64,000 nt of DNA from Hyphomicrobiales bacterium (GCA_017305535.1 JAFKKN010000001.1:518059-582058); one strand, 5' to 3'. Counted from the stretch's first letter, positions 20,014 through 30,983 are shown. The notes: generated by a model not told the origin, from the letters alone. A program made the numbers and translations.

Positions 20014-20130
20014 CGCGGCGTTTCGGTTCGGATTCGAATTTCAAACAGCGGCATTGATCGGGATACGGCTTCGCGATCTCGCGGCGCGGAGCGCCCGAGT
20101 TTTGGTTCGCGTCATCGCCCTCTGTTGAGA

Positions 20131-20250
20131 AGAGGGCGCGCGGAACGCCGGACGCACCATGCGTCCGCAGCCTCATGCGCAAAGTGTAGAGAGCGCACGA
20201 GTGTAGTCACCACGGCCGCACCGGACATCGTCCGGCGTTCCGCGCGCGGT
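20131..20250. repeat. Structured element A: 19-bp long-range inverted repeat with nested hairpins
   Basis: GCGCGCGGAACGCCGGACG (20136-20154) is perfectly complementary to 20229-20247, 74 bases away. Each arm can alternatively form a local hairpin: 20149-20167 (CGGACGCA-CCA-TGCGTCCG) and 20221-20235 (CCGGAC-ATC-GTCCGG). The two folds are mutually exclusive. No open frame explains it. Confidence 0.7.
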
Positions 20251-20344
20251 GGGCTTCCGGCTTGCTTCGTGCTCTCCCCGGCGGCGATTCATCCGCTTGG
20301 GTTCGTCACCGTCGGTCGATGCTTACATCGCCGCTTCGGTTGAA

Positions 20345-20474
20345 GCGGACGACGACGCATCGCCTTGATGCCAGCGACGGGCATCGGGACCACACGACTT
20401 GGGCCGGCGCGCCAAGGCGATGCAAATGGGGTGCATCTCCACCCCGGTCCGCACCGCGCAGCGTCGTCGTCCGC
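20345..20474. repeat. Structured element B: multi-stem fold, possible non-coding RNA or dispersed repeat
   Basis: GCGGACGACGACGC (20345-20358) pairs perfectly with 20461-20474, and the directly adjoining GCATCGCCTTG (20357-20367) pairs perfectly with CAAGGCGATGC (20413-20423). Inside are hairpins GATGCC/GGCATC and GGGGTG/CACCCC. A continuous left arm with a split right arm gives a three-way-junction-like fold, better than chance for 130 bases. A further hairpin CCGCTTC-GGTT-GAAGCGG (20331-20348) abuts it. It follows element A by about 100 bases. Confidence 0.6.
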
Positions 20475-20693
20475 GCGAGGATGACGGCTCACGGCTCCCT
20501 CGCCATGGAGGTGACCGCCCTGCCGCCAAAGTCTCGCGCCGAACGCTGCCGCGTCCACCGCATCCCGCCCCGCGATTCGTGACGATCGCGAAACGCCCCT
20601 CTCATCGGGACGGGGTAAAGGAATTAAATCCTAAATCGGCGACTTTGTCAAGATGGGTAGCGTCTCGCACCTGAAGATCGCATTTCCCCATGC

Positions 20694-20724
20694 GTCATGG
20701 CCGGGCTTGTCCCGGCCATCCACG
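20694..20724. repeat. 31-base palindromic repeat (copy 1)
   Basis: Centred on ATGGCCGGG-CTTGT-CCCGGCCAT, a perfect 9-bp stem. The whole 31 bases recur, reverse-complemented and without mismatch, at 30953-30983. Typical of REP-like extragenic palindromes. Confidence 0.85.
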
Positions 20725-20849
20725 TCTTGAACGGTCGCAGAAAGAAAAACCGTGGATCACCGGGCCTTCGCCACGCCGAGGGGCTACGGCCCGCAGGCGG
20801 GACGAGCCCAGTATGACGTCGTGGTGAGCGCCGACCACACAATGACGTC

Positions 20850-20977
20850 GTCCCCGCGCAGGCGGGGACCCAGGGCCCCTCGCCTTGGTTGAGATTACGG
20901 GCGTGCAACGCGAGAGCAATGAGCGCTTCCATCCACTACGAGCGCTGCGGCGTCTGGGTCCCCGCCTGCGCGGGGAC
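20850..20977. repeat. Paired REP-like palindromes (BIME-like), copy 1
   Basis: GTCCCCGCGCAGGCGGGGAC at 20850-20869 and its reverse complement at 20958-20977 flank 88 bases. A unit of the same 128-base length with the same terminal palindromes occurs at 33441-33568, apparently in inverted orientation (inner flank near ACGCCGCAG shared). Confidence 0.8.
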
Positions 20978-21046
20978 GACGAAGGAGAGGTGGGGACGAA
21001 AGAACGGCCGCCGGAATTACGACATCGCCCCTTCCCACAAACCGCC

Positions 21047-22690
<1,644 letters not shown>

Positions 22691-22842
22691 CTACGCTGAC
22701 CTGAGCGATTCGCCAAAACGAATCGGAACCACGGCCCGATCGCGGGCCATGCTGTGGGTGACTTAAAATTCAAAGCGAAAACAGCTTCTTGGGGACGATT
22801 CTCAACAATTCACATTGAGAAGCCTTGCAGAATTGCAGGGCC

Positions 22843-23217
22843 TCACTGCGATCGCGGAGGCTGCGGAGCGCTCGGCGCCTGCTGTTCCTGCTGCTTCAGC
22901 GAATCGAGCACGCCGCCGCCGGTCGGCGCGACCGGGGTGGCCGGCTGCGACAGCGGCGCGGTGGTGTTGTTGATGATCGAGGTGGGCCGGCGCTCGTAGT
23001 TCGCAAGCCACGACAACAAGAGGCTGGTGAGGAAGAACAATCCCGCCACGATGGCGGTGGTGCGCGTCAGCAGGTTCGCCGTACCCCGGCTCGACATGAA
23101 CCCGCCGCCACCGCCGCCGCCGATTCCGAGGCCGCCGCCTTCGGACTTCTGCACCAGCACCACCGCGATCAGCACCACGACGAGCATCAGGTGAATAACA
23201 ATGATGACGGTTTCCAT
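22843..23217 (-). CDS. secG: Preprotein translocase subunit SecG
   Basis: Small inner-membrane partner of SecYE that assists protein export. The 124 residues contain two transmembrane helices (about 3-21, VIIVIHLMLVVVLIAVVLVQ, and about 52-72, TAIVAGLFFLTSLLLSWLA). Between them is the family linker KSEGGGLGIGGGGGGGFMSSRGTAN. The C-terminal 45 residues are Gln/Pro-rich and disordered, as often in alphaproteobacterial SecG. It lies between tpiA and pyrG. Confidence 0.93.
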   Translation of the reverse strand: METVIIVIHLMLVVVLIAVVLVQKSEGGGLGIGGGGGGGFMSSRGTANLLTRTTAIVAGLFFLTSLLLSWLANYERRPTSIINNTTAPLSQPATPVAPTGGGVLDSLKQQEQQAPSAPQPPRSQ

Positions 23218-23368
23218 CGATACCTTCCATCGCAGCGCCGGCGGATCGAATCCGAGGGCAGCAGGCGGGACATGAATTCGCAGGGTGTCTACACGACCGG
23301 CGGGGCGATTGTCACCCCTGCCTAGTCGCGCAGGCGCGCAATCCGGTACCAGACCGGCTGGCGCTTAA

Positions 23369-24124
23369 TTAAGGACAGGCGCCCGCGATCGCAAGAAAGT
23401 CGGTCGCCTTGAGGCTGGCGCCGCCGATCAGCGCGCCGTTGACGTTCGACACCGCGAGAAGTTCCGCGGCGTTCGACGGCTTGACCGAACCGCCATAGAG
23501 CAGCCGGACGCCGGCGGCTTCGCCGGCAAATCGGCTGGTAAGGGTTTTGCGCATGAAATCATGCACTTCGGCAACCTCCGCAACGGTCGGCGTGCGCCCG
23601 GTGCCGATCGCCCAGACCGGCTCGTAGGCGACCACGGTGTTGGCGGCCGTGGCGCCGTCCGGCACCGAGCCCGCCAACTGCCGGCCGACCACGTCGAGCG
23701 CCTGCCCGGCATCGCGTTCGGCCTGCGTCTCGCCGATGCAGATGATCGCCAACAGGCCCTCGTTCCAGGCGGCTTCCGCCTTGCGCCGCACCAGCGCATC
23801 GGTTTCACCATGATCGGCGCGACGTTCGGAATGGCCGACGATGACGGCGGTGGCCCCGGCATCCGCCACCATCTGCGGGGAAATGTCGCCGGTATGCGCG
23901 CCCGAGGTCGCGACATGACAATCCTGTGCCCCGATCGCCACCCGCGAGCCGATCACCGAGGCAGCCGAAGTGAACAGCAATGTCGCGGGCGGACAGAGCA
24001 AGAGATCGGCCTTGCGCCACAAATCGCCGGCGCCACGCGCAACCGCCGCGATCTCGCTGAGCGAGGCCTTGAGGCCGTTCATTTTCCAGTTGCCCGCGAT
24101 CAGCGGACGAATCGGCTTGGTCAT
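23369..24124 (-). CDS. tpiA: Triose-phosphate isomerase
   Basis: Interconverts dihydroxyacetone phosphate and glyceraldehyde-3-phosphate. The 251-residue TIM barrel has the catalytic Lys in AGNWKMNG, the electrophilic His in IVGHSERR, the catalytic Glu in [13 protein letters not shown], the flexible loop after it, and the phosphate-binding [15 protein letters not shown]. Length is normal. It is divergent from ppiD across a 350-base region and precedes secG and pyrG. Confidence 0.97.
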   Translation of the reverse strand: MTKPIRPLIAGNWKMNGLKASLSEIAAVARGAGDLWRKADLLLCPPATLLFTSAASVIGSRVAIGAQDCHVATSGAHTGDISPQMVADAGATAVIVGHSERRADHGETDALVRRKAEAAWNEGLLAIICIGETQAERDAGQALDVVGRQLAGSVPDGATAANTVVAYEPVWAIGTGRTPTVAEVAEVHDFMRKTLTSRFAGEAAGVRLLYGGSVKPSNAAELLAVSNVNGALIGGASLKATDFLAIAGACP

Positions 24125-24474
24125 GGGATCGAACTCTCGCGCTCGGGGTGACTTTGCGACGACGGAAAAACATCATCACGGAATTGGGATGGCCAGAGCC
24201 AATAGCCGCAGCGGCCAGCGCTGACAACGCCCAACCCGGGAATTGGTCGCGAATTGCGCGATTCCGCCACGGTTGCGACGATGCGGCCGGCTCTTTATGA
24301 TGGCCCATCAGTTCGTGCCGCCCTTCGGACGCCTTCCGGCGACGTGGAACGCCGGTTCATGCCAGGACCTACCCGGATCCCGTGCCGGCGAAACAGCTTG
24401 GCGCATCGCCGCACTCCATGACGCTGAAATTCGCCCCGAAGGCGACCCGCCCCCTCCTGCAATAAGATAGGCCC
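24125..24474. other. Divergent intergenic region, tpiA / ppiD
   Basis: 350 bases between the two start codons. Promoters for both directions are expected; an AATAAGATAG stretch at 24461-24470 lies just before the ppiD start. I see no gene, RNA or strong repeat. Confidence 0.5.
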
Positions 24475-26376
24475 ATGCTTCGCGGAATTCGTAACGCCAC
24501 ATCCAACTGGTTCGGCAAGGCCATCATGACAATCGTGATGGGCGTCCTGATCGTCAGTTTCGGCATCTGGGGCATCGGTGACATCTTCCGGGGATTCGGC
24601 CAGTCGACACTGGCCAAGATCGGCAAGACCGAGATTTCCATCGAACAATTCCGCCAGCTCTATACCGACCGGCTTCAGCAGATCAGCCGGCAGATCGGCC
24701 GCCCGCTGACGCCCGACCAGGCACGCGCCTTCGGCATCGATCGCCAGGTTTTGCAGCAGGTGGTCGCCGAGACGACGCTCGACGAATCCGCGCGCAAGCT
24801 CGGCTTGCAGGTGTCGACCGACGAAATCATGAAATCGATCACCAACGATCCGAATTTCAAGGGCGCGAACGGCGCGTTCGATCCGGTGCGCTTCGCCCAG
24901 CTCATCCGCCAGTTCAACTTCTCCGAACAGCGCTACATCGCCGAGCAGAAGCGCGTGTCGCTGCGCCGCCAGCTTGCCGGCTCGATTTCCGGAGAAGTGG
25001 AGCCGAGCAAGACCGCCGTTGCCGTCTTGAACCAGTTCCAGAACGAGCAGCGCACGGTGGAATTCATCAAGCTGGAGGCGGCGCAGGCCGGCACCATCGA
25101 GACGCCGACGCCGGAAGTGCTGGCGAGCTTCTACGACGCCCACAAGGTGCAGTTCCGCGCGCCCGAATATCGCAAGATCGCCTTCGTCGCGATCACGTCC
25201 GACGACCTGGCGAAGTGGACGACGGTTTCCGACGAGGATGCGAAGAAGGTCTACGAGGAGCGCAAGGACACTTTCGCGACGCCCGAGAAACGCGAAGTCT
25301 CGCAGATGGTGTTTCCCAACGCCGAAGACGCCGCCGCCGCGCGCGCGCGCCTGACCGGCGGCCTGTCCTTCGACGACCTCGCCAAGGAACGCAACCTCAA
25401 GCCGTCCGACGTCGATCTCGGTCTGGTCACCAAATCGGCCATCATCGACACAAAGGTCGCCGATGCCGCTTTCGCGTTGAAAACCGGCGAGATCAGCGAA
25501 CCGATTCAAGGCACGTTCGGCACGGTGCTGATCAAGGTCGGCAAGATCGAACCCGGCAGCCAGGCGAGTTATGAGAGCGTCGCCGCGAACCTGAAGAAGG
25601 AAATCGCGCTGGAGCGGGCGCGCAAGTCGGTGAAGGACCTGCACGACAAGCTGGAGGACGAGCGCGGCGGTGGCGCCACCGTCACCGAAGCCGCCGAGAA
25701 GCTGAAACTCCCCCTCACCACCATCGAGGCCGTCGACCGCTCCGGTCGCGCGCCCGACGGCAAGCCGGTCGCCTCGATCCCGCCCGGTCTCGACCTCGTC
25801 TCGCAGGCATTCGCCAGCGACGTCGGTGTCGACAACGAGACGATTTCCTACAACGGCGGTTATGTCTCGTTCGACGTGGTCGGCATCACGCCGTCGCGCG
25901 AGCGGACACTCGACGAGGTGAAGGATCAGGTCGAGGCGCGGTGGCGCGCGGATCAGATCACCAACAAGCTGCGCGCCAAGGCGACCGAGATGGTCGAGAA
26001 GCTCAATCAGGGCAGCAAGCTCGCCGATCAGGCGTCGGCGGCCGGCGTCAAGGTTGAGACCGCCGAGAAGTTCAAGCGCGACGCCACGCCCGCCAATCTT
26101 CCGGCCGGCGCGGTCGCGGGGGCATTCCGCACCGCCAAGGATGCGGCGGGCCAGAGCGAAGGTGCGAGCGCCACCGAATGGGTGGTCTTTCGCGTCACCG
26201 ACGTGACGGAGCCGACGCTGGATCTCGCTTCCGAGGATGCCAAGAAGCTCAAAACATCGGTCGAGCGCGGCCTCACCGATGAACTGGTCGGCCAGTACGT
26301 CATCAAGATGGAAAACGAGATCGGCGTGACGATCAACCAGCCGGCGGTGGCGCAGATCACCGGCTCGAACAACTGA
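24475..26376 (+). CDS. ppiD: Periplasmic peptidyl-prolyl isomerase / chaperone, PpiD-like
   Basis: Membrane-anchored periplasmic folding factor that meets proteins leaving the Sec channel. The 633-residue protein has a short cytoplasmic N-terminus, one transmembrane helix (about 16-35, KAIMTIVMGVLIVSFGIWGI), a SurA-N-like chaperone region (about 40-180), a parvulin domain (about 265-360, including EKREVSQMVFPNAEDA and the end KTGEISEPIQGTFGTVLIKV), and a long C-terminal chaperone segment. The domain order and 620-640 length match PpiD rather than SurA, which lacks the anchor. It heads the plus-strand series ppiD-trpD-trpC-moaC-moeA-lexA, 36 bases before trpD. Confidence 0.9.
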   Translation: MLRGIRNATSNWFGKAIMTIVMGVLIVSFGIWGIGDIFRGFGQSTLAKIGKTEISIEQFRQLYTDRLQQISRQIGRPLTPDQARAFGIDRQVLQQVVAETTLDESARKLGLQVSTDEIMKSITNDPNFKGANGAFDPVRFAQLIRQFNFSEQRYIAEQKRVSLRRQLAGSISGEVEPSKTAVAVLNQFQNEQRTVEFIKLEAAQAGTIETPTPEVLASFYDAHKVQFRAPEYRKIAFVAITSDDLAKWTTVSDEDAKKVYEERKDTFATPEKREVSQMVFPNAEDAAAARARLTGGLSFDDLAKERNLKPSDVDLGLVTKSAIIDTKVADAAFALKTGEISEPIQGTFGTVLIKVGKIEPGSQASYESVAANLKKEIALERARKSVKDLHDKLEDERGGGATVTEAAEKLKLPLTTIEAVDRSGRAPDGKPVASIPPGLDLVSQAFASDVGVDNETISYNGGYVSFDVVGITPSRERTLDEVKDQVEARWRADQITNKLRAKATEMVEKLNQGSKLADQASAAGVKVETAEKFKRDATPANLPAGAVAGAFRTAKDAAGQSEGASATEWVVFRVTDVTEPTLDLASEDAKKLKTSVERGLTDELVGQYVIKMENEIGVTINQPAVAQITGSNN

Positions 26377-26412
26377 ACCGATACGCGACAACGACTTGAA
26401 GGCACGGATTCG

Positions 26413-27426
26413 ATGGACGATCTGAAAACGATTATCGCCAAGGTCGCCACCGGCGCCAGCCTCACCCGCGATGAAGCCGCCAACGCGTTCGATCGCATGA
26501 TGTCCGGCGAGGCGACGCCGTCGCAGATGGGCGCGATGCTGATGGGCCTGCGGGTGCGCGGCGAGACGGTGGACGAGATCACCGGCGCGGTGTCGGCGAT
26601 GCGTGCCAAGATGCTGCCCGTGACGGCCCCGCCGAACGCCGTCGACATCGTCGGCACCGGCGGCGACGGCTCCGGTTCGGTCAACGTTTCGACCTGCGCC
26701 TCGTTCATCGTGGCCGGCGCCGGCGTGCCGGTCGCCAAGCACGGCAATCGCGCGCTGTCGTCGAAGTCCGGCGCGGCCGACGTGCTGGCAGCGCTCGGCG
26801 TCAAGATCGACCTGACGCCGGATCAGGTGTCGCGCTGCGTGAAGGAAACCGGCATCGGCTTCATGTTCGCGCCGACGCATCATCCGGCGATGAAGAACGT
26901 CGGCCCGACGCGCGTGGAGCTGGCGACCCGTACCATCTTCAATCTGCTCGGCCCGCTGTCGAATCCCGCCGGCGTCACGCGGCAGATGGTCGGCGTGTTC
27001 TCGCGGCAATGGGTGCAGCCCTTGGCGCAAGTGCTGAAGAATCTCGGCGCGGAATCGATCTGGGTCGTGCACGGCTCCGACGGCCTCGACGAGATCACCC
27101 TCACCGGCCCGACTTTCGTTGCCGCGTTGGAAGGCGGCAACATCCGTACCTTCGAGATTACGCCGGATGACGCCGGCCTGCCGCGCGCCAGCGGCGATGC
27201 GTTGAAGGGCGGCGACGCCAATGCCAACGCGGTTGCGCTGAAAGGCGTGCTCGACGGCAAGCCGAGCGCCTATCGCGACGTTGCGCTATTGAATGCGGCG
27301 GCCGCATTGATCGTCGCCGGCCGCGCCAGGGATCTCAAGGACGGCGTCGCCATCGGCACCAAGGCGCTCGACTCTGGTGCGGCGGCGGAGCGGCTGAAAC
27401 ACCTGATCGCCGTTTCCAACGGTTGA
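26413..27426 (+). CDS. trpD: Anthranilate phosphoribosyltransferase
   Basis: Second step of tryptophan synthesis: anthranilate plus PRPP gives phosphoribosyl-anthranilate. The 337-residue protein shows the PRPP loop [37 protein letters not shown] with the anthranilate-site residues, [16 protein letters not shown], and the Mg/PRPP motif [15 protein letters not shown]. Length is standard. trpC follows after 15 bases; trpE and trpG are not in the window, as is usual where they lie in a separate operon. Confidence 0.96.
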   Translation: MDDLKTIIAKVATGASLTRDEAANAFDRMMSGEATPSQMGAMLMGLRVRGETVDEITGAVSAMRAKMLPVTAPPNAVDIVGTGGDGSGSVNVSTCASFIVAGAGVPVAKHGNRALSSKSGAADVLAALGVKIDLTPDQVSRCVKETGIGFMFAPTHHPAMKNVGPTRVELATRTIFNLLGPLSNPAGVTRQMVGVFSRQWVQPLAQVLKNLGAESIWVVHGSDGLDEITLTGPTFVAALEGGNIRTFEITPDDAGLPRASGDALKGGDANANAVALKGVLDGKPSAYRDVALLNAAAALIVAGRARDLKDGVAIGTKALDSGAAAERLKHLIAVSNG

Positions 27427-27441
27427 TGCAGGGAGGCGGTG

Positions 27442-28248
27442 ATGTCCGATATCCTGACCAAGATCGAAACCTACAAGCGCGAGGAGATTGCCGCCGCGAA
27501 GCGCGTGCGCTCGCTCGCCGACCTGGAACATCTGGCGCGTGCGGCAACCGCACCGCGCGGCTTCGTCGCGGCGCTGCGCCGCAAGCTCGCCAAGGATGAT
27601 TACGCGCTGATCGCCGAAGTGAAGAAGGCCTCGCCTTCGAAGGGTCTGATCCGCGCCGATTTCGATCCACCCGCACTGGCCCGCGCTTACGAGGCGGGCG
27701 GCGCGGCCTGCCTGTCGGTGCTGACCGACACGCCGTCGTTCCAGGGCCATCTCGATTTCATGGTGGCGGCACGCGCGGCGGTGGCGCTGCCGGTGCTGCG
27801 CAAGGATTTCATGTTCGATCCCTATCAGGTGGTCGAGGCCCGCGCTCATGGCGCCGACTGCATCCTGATCATCATGGCCGCGCTCGATGACGGCGCGGCG
27901 CGCGAGATCGAGGACGCCGCGCGTATCCACGGCATGGATGTGCTGGTCGAGGTGCATGATCGCGCGGAGTTGGATCGCGCGCTGAAACTGCGCTCGCCGA
28001 TGATCGGCATCAACAACCGCAATCTGCGCACGTTTGAGACCACCTTGAAGACCAGCGAGGATCTCGCGGCCCACATGCCCGCCGATCGGCTGATGGTCGG
28101 CGAAAGCGGCATCTTCACGCCGGACGATCTGGCGCGGCTTGCACGCGTCGGCATCTCGACCTTCCTCGTCGGCGAAAGCCTGATGCGGCAGGACGACGTC
28201 ACCGCGGCCACGCGGGCGCTGCTGACGCGCCCCGCCGGAACACATTGA
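27442..28248 (+). CDS. trpC: Indole-3-glycerol phosphate synthase
   Basis: Ring-closing step of tryptophan synthesis, producing indole-3-glycerol phosphate. The 268-residue TIM barrel carries the catalytic Lys and substrate residues in [37 protein letters not shown] with the second Lys, [30 protein letters not shown] and the phosphate site [15 protein letters not shown]. The ATG at 27442 has GGGAGG five bases upstream; a GTG directly before it is less well placed. It is monofunctional (no PRAI domain). The moaC start follows after five bases. Confidence 0.96.
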   Translation: MSDILTKIETYKREEIAAAKRVRSLADLEHLARAATAPRGFVAALRRKLAKDDYALIAEVKKASPSKGLIRADFDPPALARAYEAGGAACLSVLTDTPSFQGHLDFMVAARAAVALPVLRKDFMFDPYQVVEARAHGADCILIIMAALDDGAAREIEDAARIHGMDVLVEVHDRAELDRALKLRSPMIGINNRNLRTFETTLKTSEDLAAHMPADRLMVGESGIFTPDDLARLARVGISTFLVGESLMRQDDVTAATRALLTRPAGTH

Positions 28249-28253
28249 CCATC

Positions 28254-28757
28254 ATGGCCCGCAAACCCGCCCTCACCCACATCGACAGCAAGGGCGAAGC
28301 GCGCATGGTCGATGTCTCGGCCAAGCCCGCGACCGAACGCATTGCCGTGGCCGAGGGCAGCGTCGTCATGAGCAAGGCAACGCTCGATCTGATCGTGAAA
28401 GGCGATGCCGCGAAGGGCGACGTGCTGGGCACCGCGCGCATCGCCGGCATCATGGCGGCGAAACGAACCTCCGAACTGATTCCGCTGTGTCATCCGCTGG
28501 CGCTGTCGAAAGTCACGCTCGACATCACGCCCGATGCCACTCTGCCAGGTTGCCGGATCGAAGCCACGGTGAAGGTCACCGGCCCCACCGGCGTCGAGAT
28601 GGAGGCGCTCACCGCCGTCTCGGTCGCGGCGCTCACCGTCTACGACATGATCAAGGCGGTGGAACGCGGCGTCCGCATCGAAGGCATTCGTCTGGTGGAA
28701 AAGCGCGGCGGCAAGTCCGGTCATTATCGCGCACCGGTGCGCAAGGCATCGAAATGA
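28254..28757 (+). CDS. moaC: Cyclic pyranopterin monophosphate synthase
   Basis: Second step of molybdenum cofactor synthesis, converting the MoaA product to cyclic pyranopterin monophosphate. The 167-residue protein (ATG at 28254) has [15 protein letters not shown], the [24 protein letters not shown] block that binds substrate, [19 protein letters not shown] and [12 protein letters not shown], plus a C-terminal [10 protein letters not shown]. Length is normal. It is tightly linked to trpC upstream and followed 31 bases later by moeA, forming a small cofactor pair inside a tryptophan operon. Confidence 0.96.
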   Translation: MARKPALTHIDSKGEARMVDVSAKPATERIAVAEGSVVMSKATLDLIVKGDAAKGDVLGTARIAGIMAAKRTSELIPLCHPLALSKVTLDITPDATLPGCRIEATVKVTGPTGVEMEALTAVSVAALTVYDMIKAVERGVRIEGIRLVEKRGGKSGHYRAPVRKASK

Positions 28758-28788
28758 ACCGCGCGCTACGCCAGCGACGGAGTTCATC

Positions 28789-30000
28789 ATGGCGTTGATG
28801 CCGGTCGCCGACGCGATGGCTGCGGTGCTCGACGGCGTCACGGCGCTGCCGGAAGAAATGGTCGCACTCCCTGACGCGCATCACCGCGTGCTTGCGCGCG
28901 ATATCGCATCGCTGCGCACGCAGCCACCCGCCGATATGTCTGCGATGGACGGTTACGCCGTGCGCGCCGCCGACGCGGCGAAAACACCCGCGCGTCTGAA
29001 GGTGATCGGCGAAGCCGCCGCCGGCAGTCCGTTCGACGCCCCGGTGAAGCAAGGCGAAGCGGTTCGCATCTTCACCGGCGGCGTGGTGCCGACCGATGCC
29101 GACGCCGTCGTCATTCAGGAAAATACCACGCGCGACGGCGATATCGTCGCCATCAACGAGCCGATCGCCACAGGTCGCAACATCCGCCGCGCCGGCATCG
29201 ACTTTCGCGAAGGCGACGTGCTGTTGCACGCCGGACGCCGCCTCACCGATCGCGATCTTTCGCTCGCCGCCGGCATGAACCATCCGCAGTTGCCCGTGCA
29301 TCGCCGCCCGCGCGTCGCGGTGCTGGCGACCGGCGACGAACTGGTGCTGCCCGGCTCCGATCCGAAGCCCGGACAGATCGTGCTCTCCAACGGCTACGCG
29401 CTCCACGCGCTGGCGCGGCAGGAAGGCGCCGACACCATCGACCTCGGTATCGCCGCCGACACGATGGAAGCCACCACCGCCGCGATCCGCCGCGCACGCG
29501 ACAGCGGTGCGGATATCCTGATAACCACCGGCGGCGCGTCGGTCGGCGATCACGACCTGATGCACGTCGCGCTACAGGCCGAGGGCGTCGACCTGTCGTT
29601 CTGGAAGATCGCGCTGCGCCCCGGCAAGCCGATGATGCACGGCCGCCTCGGCGACATGCGGGTGATCGGGCTGCCCGGCAATCCGGTCTCCTCCTACGTC
29701 TGCGCCTTCCTGTTCATGGTGCCGCTGCTGCGCGCGCTGTCGGGCCGGACCGACATCCAACACGCGCTCGAGCCCGCCGTGCTCGGCAACGACCTGCCCG
29801 CCAACGACCAGCGGCAGGATTACCTGCGCGCCAGCCTGACGCGGCGCGACGACGGCGTGACCGTCGCCACCACCGTCAGCCATCAGGATAGTTCGCTGCT
29901 GGCGAATCTGGCCGTGGCGCAAGCGCTGGTGATCCGGCGGCCATTCGTCGCCGCCGCCACGGCCGGGGCTCCCTGCACCCTGATCCGCCTGCCGGAGTAA
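28789..30000 (+). CDS. moeA: Molybdopterin molybdotransferase
   Basis: Inserts molybdate into adenylylated molybdopterin, the last general step of molybdenum cofactor synthesis. The 403-residue protein has the domain order of MoeA: domain III near SMDGYAVRA (DMSAMDGYAVRAAD), FTGGVVPTDADAVVIQE, the MoCF-binding domain with VLATGDELVLPG, SNGYALHALAR and ITTGGASVGDHDLMHVAL, LPGNPVSSYVCAFLF, and a C-terminal beta domain. It ends 184 bases before lexA. Confidence 0.95.
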   Translation: MALMPVADAMAAVLDGVTALPEEMVALPDAHHRVLARDIASLRTQPPADMSAMDGYAVRAADAAKTPARLKVIGEAAAGSPFDAPVKQGEAVRIFTGGVVPTDADAVVIQENTTRDGDIVAINEPIATGRNIRRAGIDFREGDVLLHAGRRLTDRDLSLAAGMNHPQLPVHRRPRVAVLATGDELVLPGSDPKPGQIVLSNGYALHALARQEGADTIDLGIAADTMEATTAAIRRARDSGADILITTGGASVGDHDLMHVALQAEGVDLSFWKIALRPGKPMMHGRLGDMRVIGLPGNPVSSYVCAFLFMVPLLRALSGRTDIQHALEPAVLGNDLPANDQRQDYLRASLTRRDDGVTVATTVSHQDSSLLANLAVAQALVIRRPFVAAATAGAPCTLIRLPE

Positions 30001-30044
30001 TGCCCCGAATTGGGCCGGCATTGACCGAAAATTAAGAGGTTGCG

Positions 30045-30059
30045 GAACACATATCGAAC
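30045..30059. promoter_or_regulatory. SOS box (LexA operator) upstream of lexA
   Basis: GAAC-ACATATC-GAAC matches exactly the alphaproteobacterial LexA operator, which is a direct repeat GTTC-N7-GTTC (reverse complement GAAC-N7-GAAC). It lies about 125 bases before the lexA ATG. A weaker second match, GTTC-ATGATTT-GTTT, occurs at 30071-30085. Autorepression of lexA is expected. Confidence 0.8.
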
Positions 30060-30184
30060 ATATAGTGTCCGTTCATGATTTGTTTCGAACGGTTACCTCG
30101 TTCGATGTGCGTATCGGCCGGTGGATGACCGGCGCAAGATAACGGGCGTTTGCTACCTGTTTTGATACCGGGGATGGGACCGAC

Positions 30185-30883
30185 ATGCTGACACGCAAAC
30201 AATATGAACTTCTGCGGTTCATCAACGAGCGGTTGAGCGAAAGCGGCGTGCCGCCCTCCTTCGACGAGATGAAGGACGCGCTCGACCTGCGCTCCAAATC
30301 CGGCATCCATCGCCTGATCACCGCGCTGGAAGAACGCGGCTTCATCCGCCGCCTGCCCAACCGCGCCCGCGCGATCGAGGTCATCAAGCTGCCGGAGACG
30401 AATACCGGCGCAAGTACGCGGCGCGGCTTCACCCCCAGCGTCATCGAGGGCAATCTCGGCAAGGTTCGTCCCGCAAGCAGCCCTGACAACGACGCCGAAC
30501 ACCCCGTCGCCGTGCCGGTGATGGGCCGCATCGCCGCCGGTACGCCGATCGAGGCGTTGCAGACCCGCAGCCACACCATCAACGTACCGCCGGACATGCT
30601 CGGCTCCGGCGAACACTACGCGCTGGAAGTGCGCGGCGATTCGATGGTCGAGGCCGGCATTCTCGACGGCGACATGGCGCTGATCCAGAGGAACGACAGC
30701 GCCGACACCGGCGACATCGTCGTCGCCCTGATCGACGAGGAAGAAGCTACACTGAAACGTTTCCGCCGCCGCGGCGCGTCGATCGCGCTGGAGCCGGCCA
30801 ACGCCGCCTACGAAGTCCGTATCCTGCCGCCGAACCGCGTGCGGATTCAGGGCAAGCTGATCGGGCTGTATCGGCGGTACTAG
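30185..30883 (+). CDS. lexA: LexA repressor
   Basis: Repressor of the SOS DNA-damage regulon, inactivated by RecA-stimulated self-cleavage. The 232-residue protein has an N-terminal winged helix-turn-helix (about 1-65: [17 protein letters not shown], then [19 protein letters not shown]), a linker longer than in E. coli, and the S24 protease domain. The Ala118-Gly119 cleavage bond is in [11 protein letters not shown], the nucleophile S153 in [10 protein letters not shown] and the general base K191 in [10 protein letters not shown]. The length above 200 is typical of alphaproteobacteria. Its operator at 30045 shows self-control. Confidence 0.97.
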   Translation: MLTRKQYELLRFINERLSESGVPPSFDEMKDALDLRSKSGIHRLITALEERGFIRRLPNRARAIEVIKLPETNTGASTRRGFTPSVIEGNLGKVRPASSPDNDAEHPVAVPVMGRIAAGTPIEALQTRSHTINVPPDMLGSGEHYALEVRGDSMVEAGILDGDMALIQRNDSADTGDIVVALIDEEEATLKRFRRRGASIALEPANAAYEVRILPPNRVRIQGKLIGLYRRY

Positions 30884-30952
30884 ATCACGATGCACCCTAA
30901 TTGATCCGTCATGCCGGGCATGACGGACTTGAAGGCCACGCAAGATCAAGTG

Positions 30953-30983
30953 CGTGGATGGCCGGGACAAGCCCGGCCATGAC
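30953..30983. repeat. 31-base palindromic repeat (copy 2)
   Basis: Exact reverse complement of 20694-20724, centred on ATGGCCGGG-ACAAG-CCCGGCCAT. A second small palindrome, GTCATGCC-GGGCATGAC, lies 40 bases to the left (30909-30924). Both sit between the convergent lexA and comEC genes. Confidence 0.85.

Larger units (their letters stand above)
20014..21046. other. Roughly 1-kb non-coding region with several repeat elements
   Basis: Lies between the PAAR-like gene and the pyrG stop. Open frames here have no recognisable protein character. It is instead packed with inverted repeats: two large structured segments (20131-20250 and 20345-20474), a 31-base palindromic repeat (20694-20724) and a pair of oppositely oriented REP-like palindromes (20850-20977). 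Confidence 0.7.

Noticed and set aside
20125..20932. Several short open frames in the 1-kb gap after the PAAR-like gene
   Set aside because: They coincide with inverted repeats, have no ribosome binding site or protein-like composition, and overlap one another in several frames.
22799..22821. TTCTCAA/TTGAGAA inverted repeat after secG
   Set aside because: Seven AT-rich pairs, no T-run; could be chance in this AT-richer gap.
24295..27072. Minus-strand frame of over 900 codons opposite ppiD and trpD
   Set aside because: Antisense shadow; the plus-strand genes have unambiguous family motifs.
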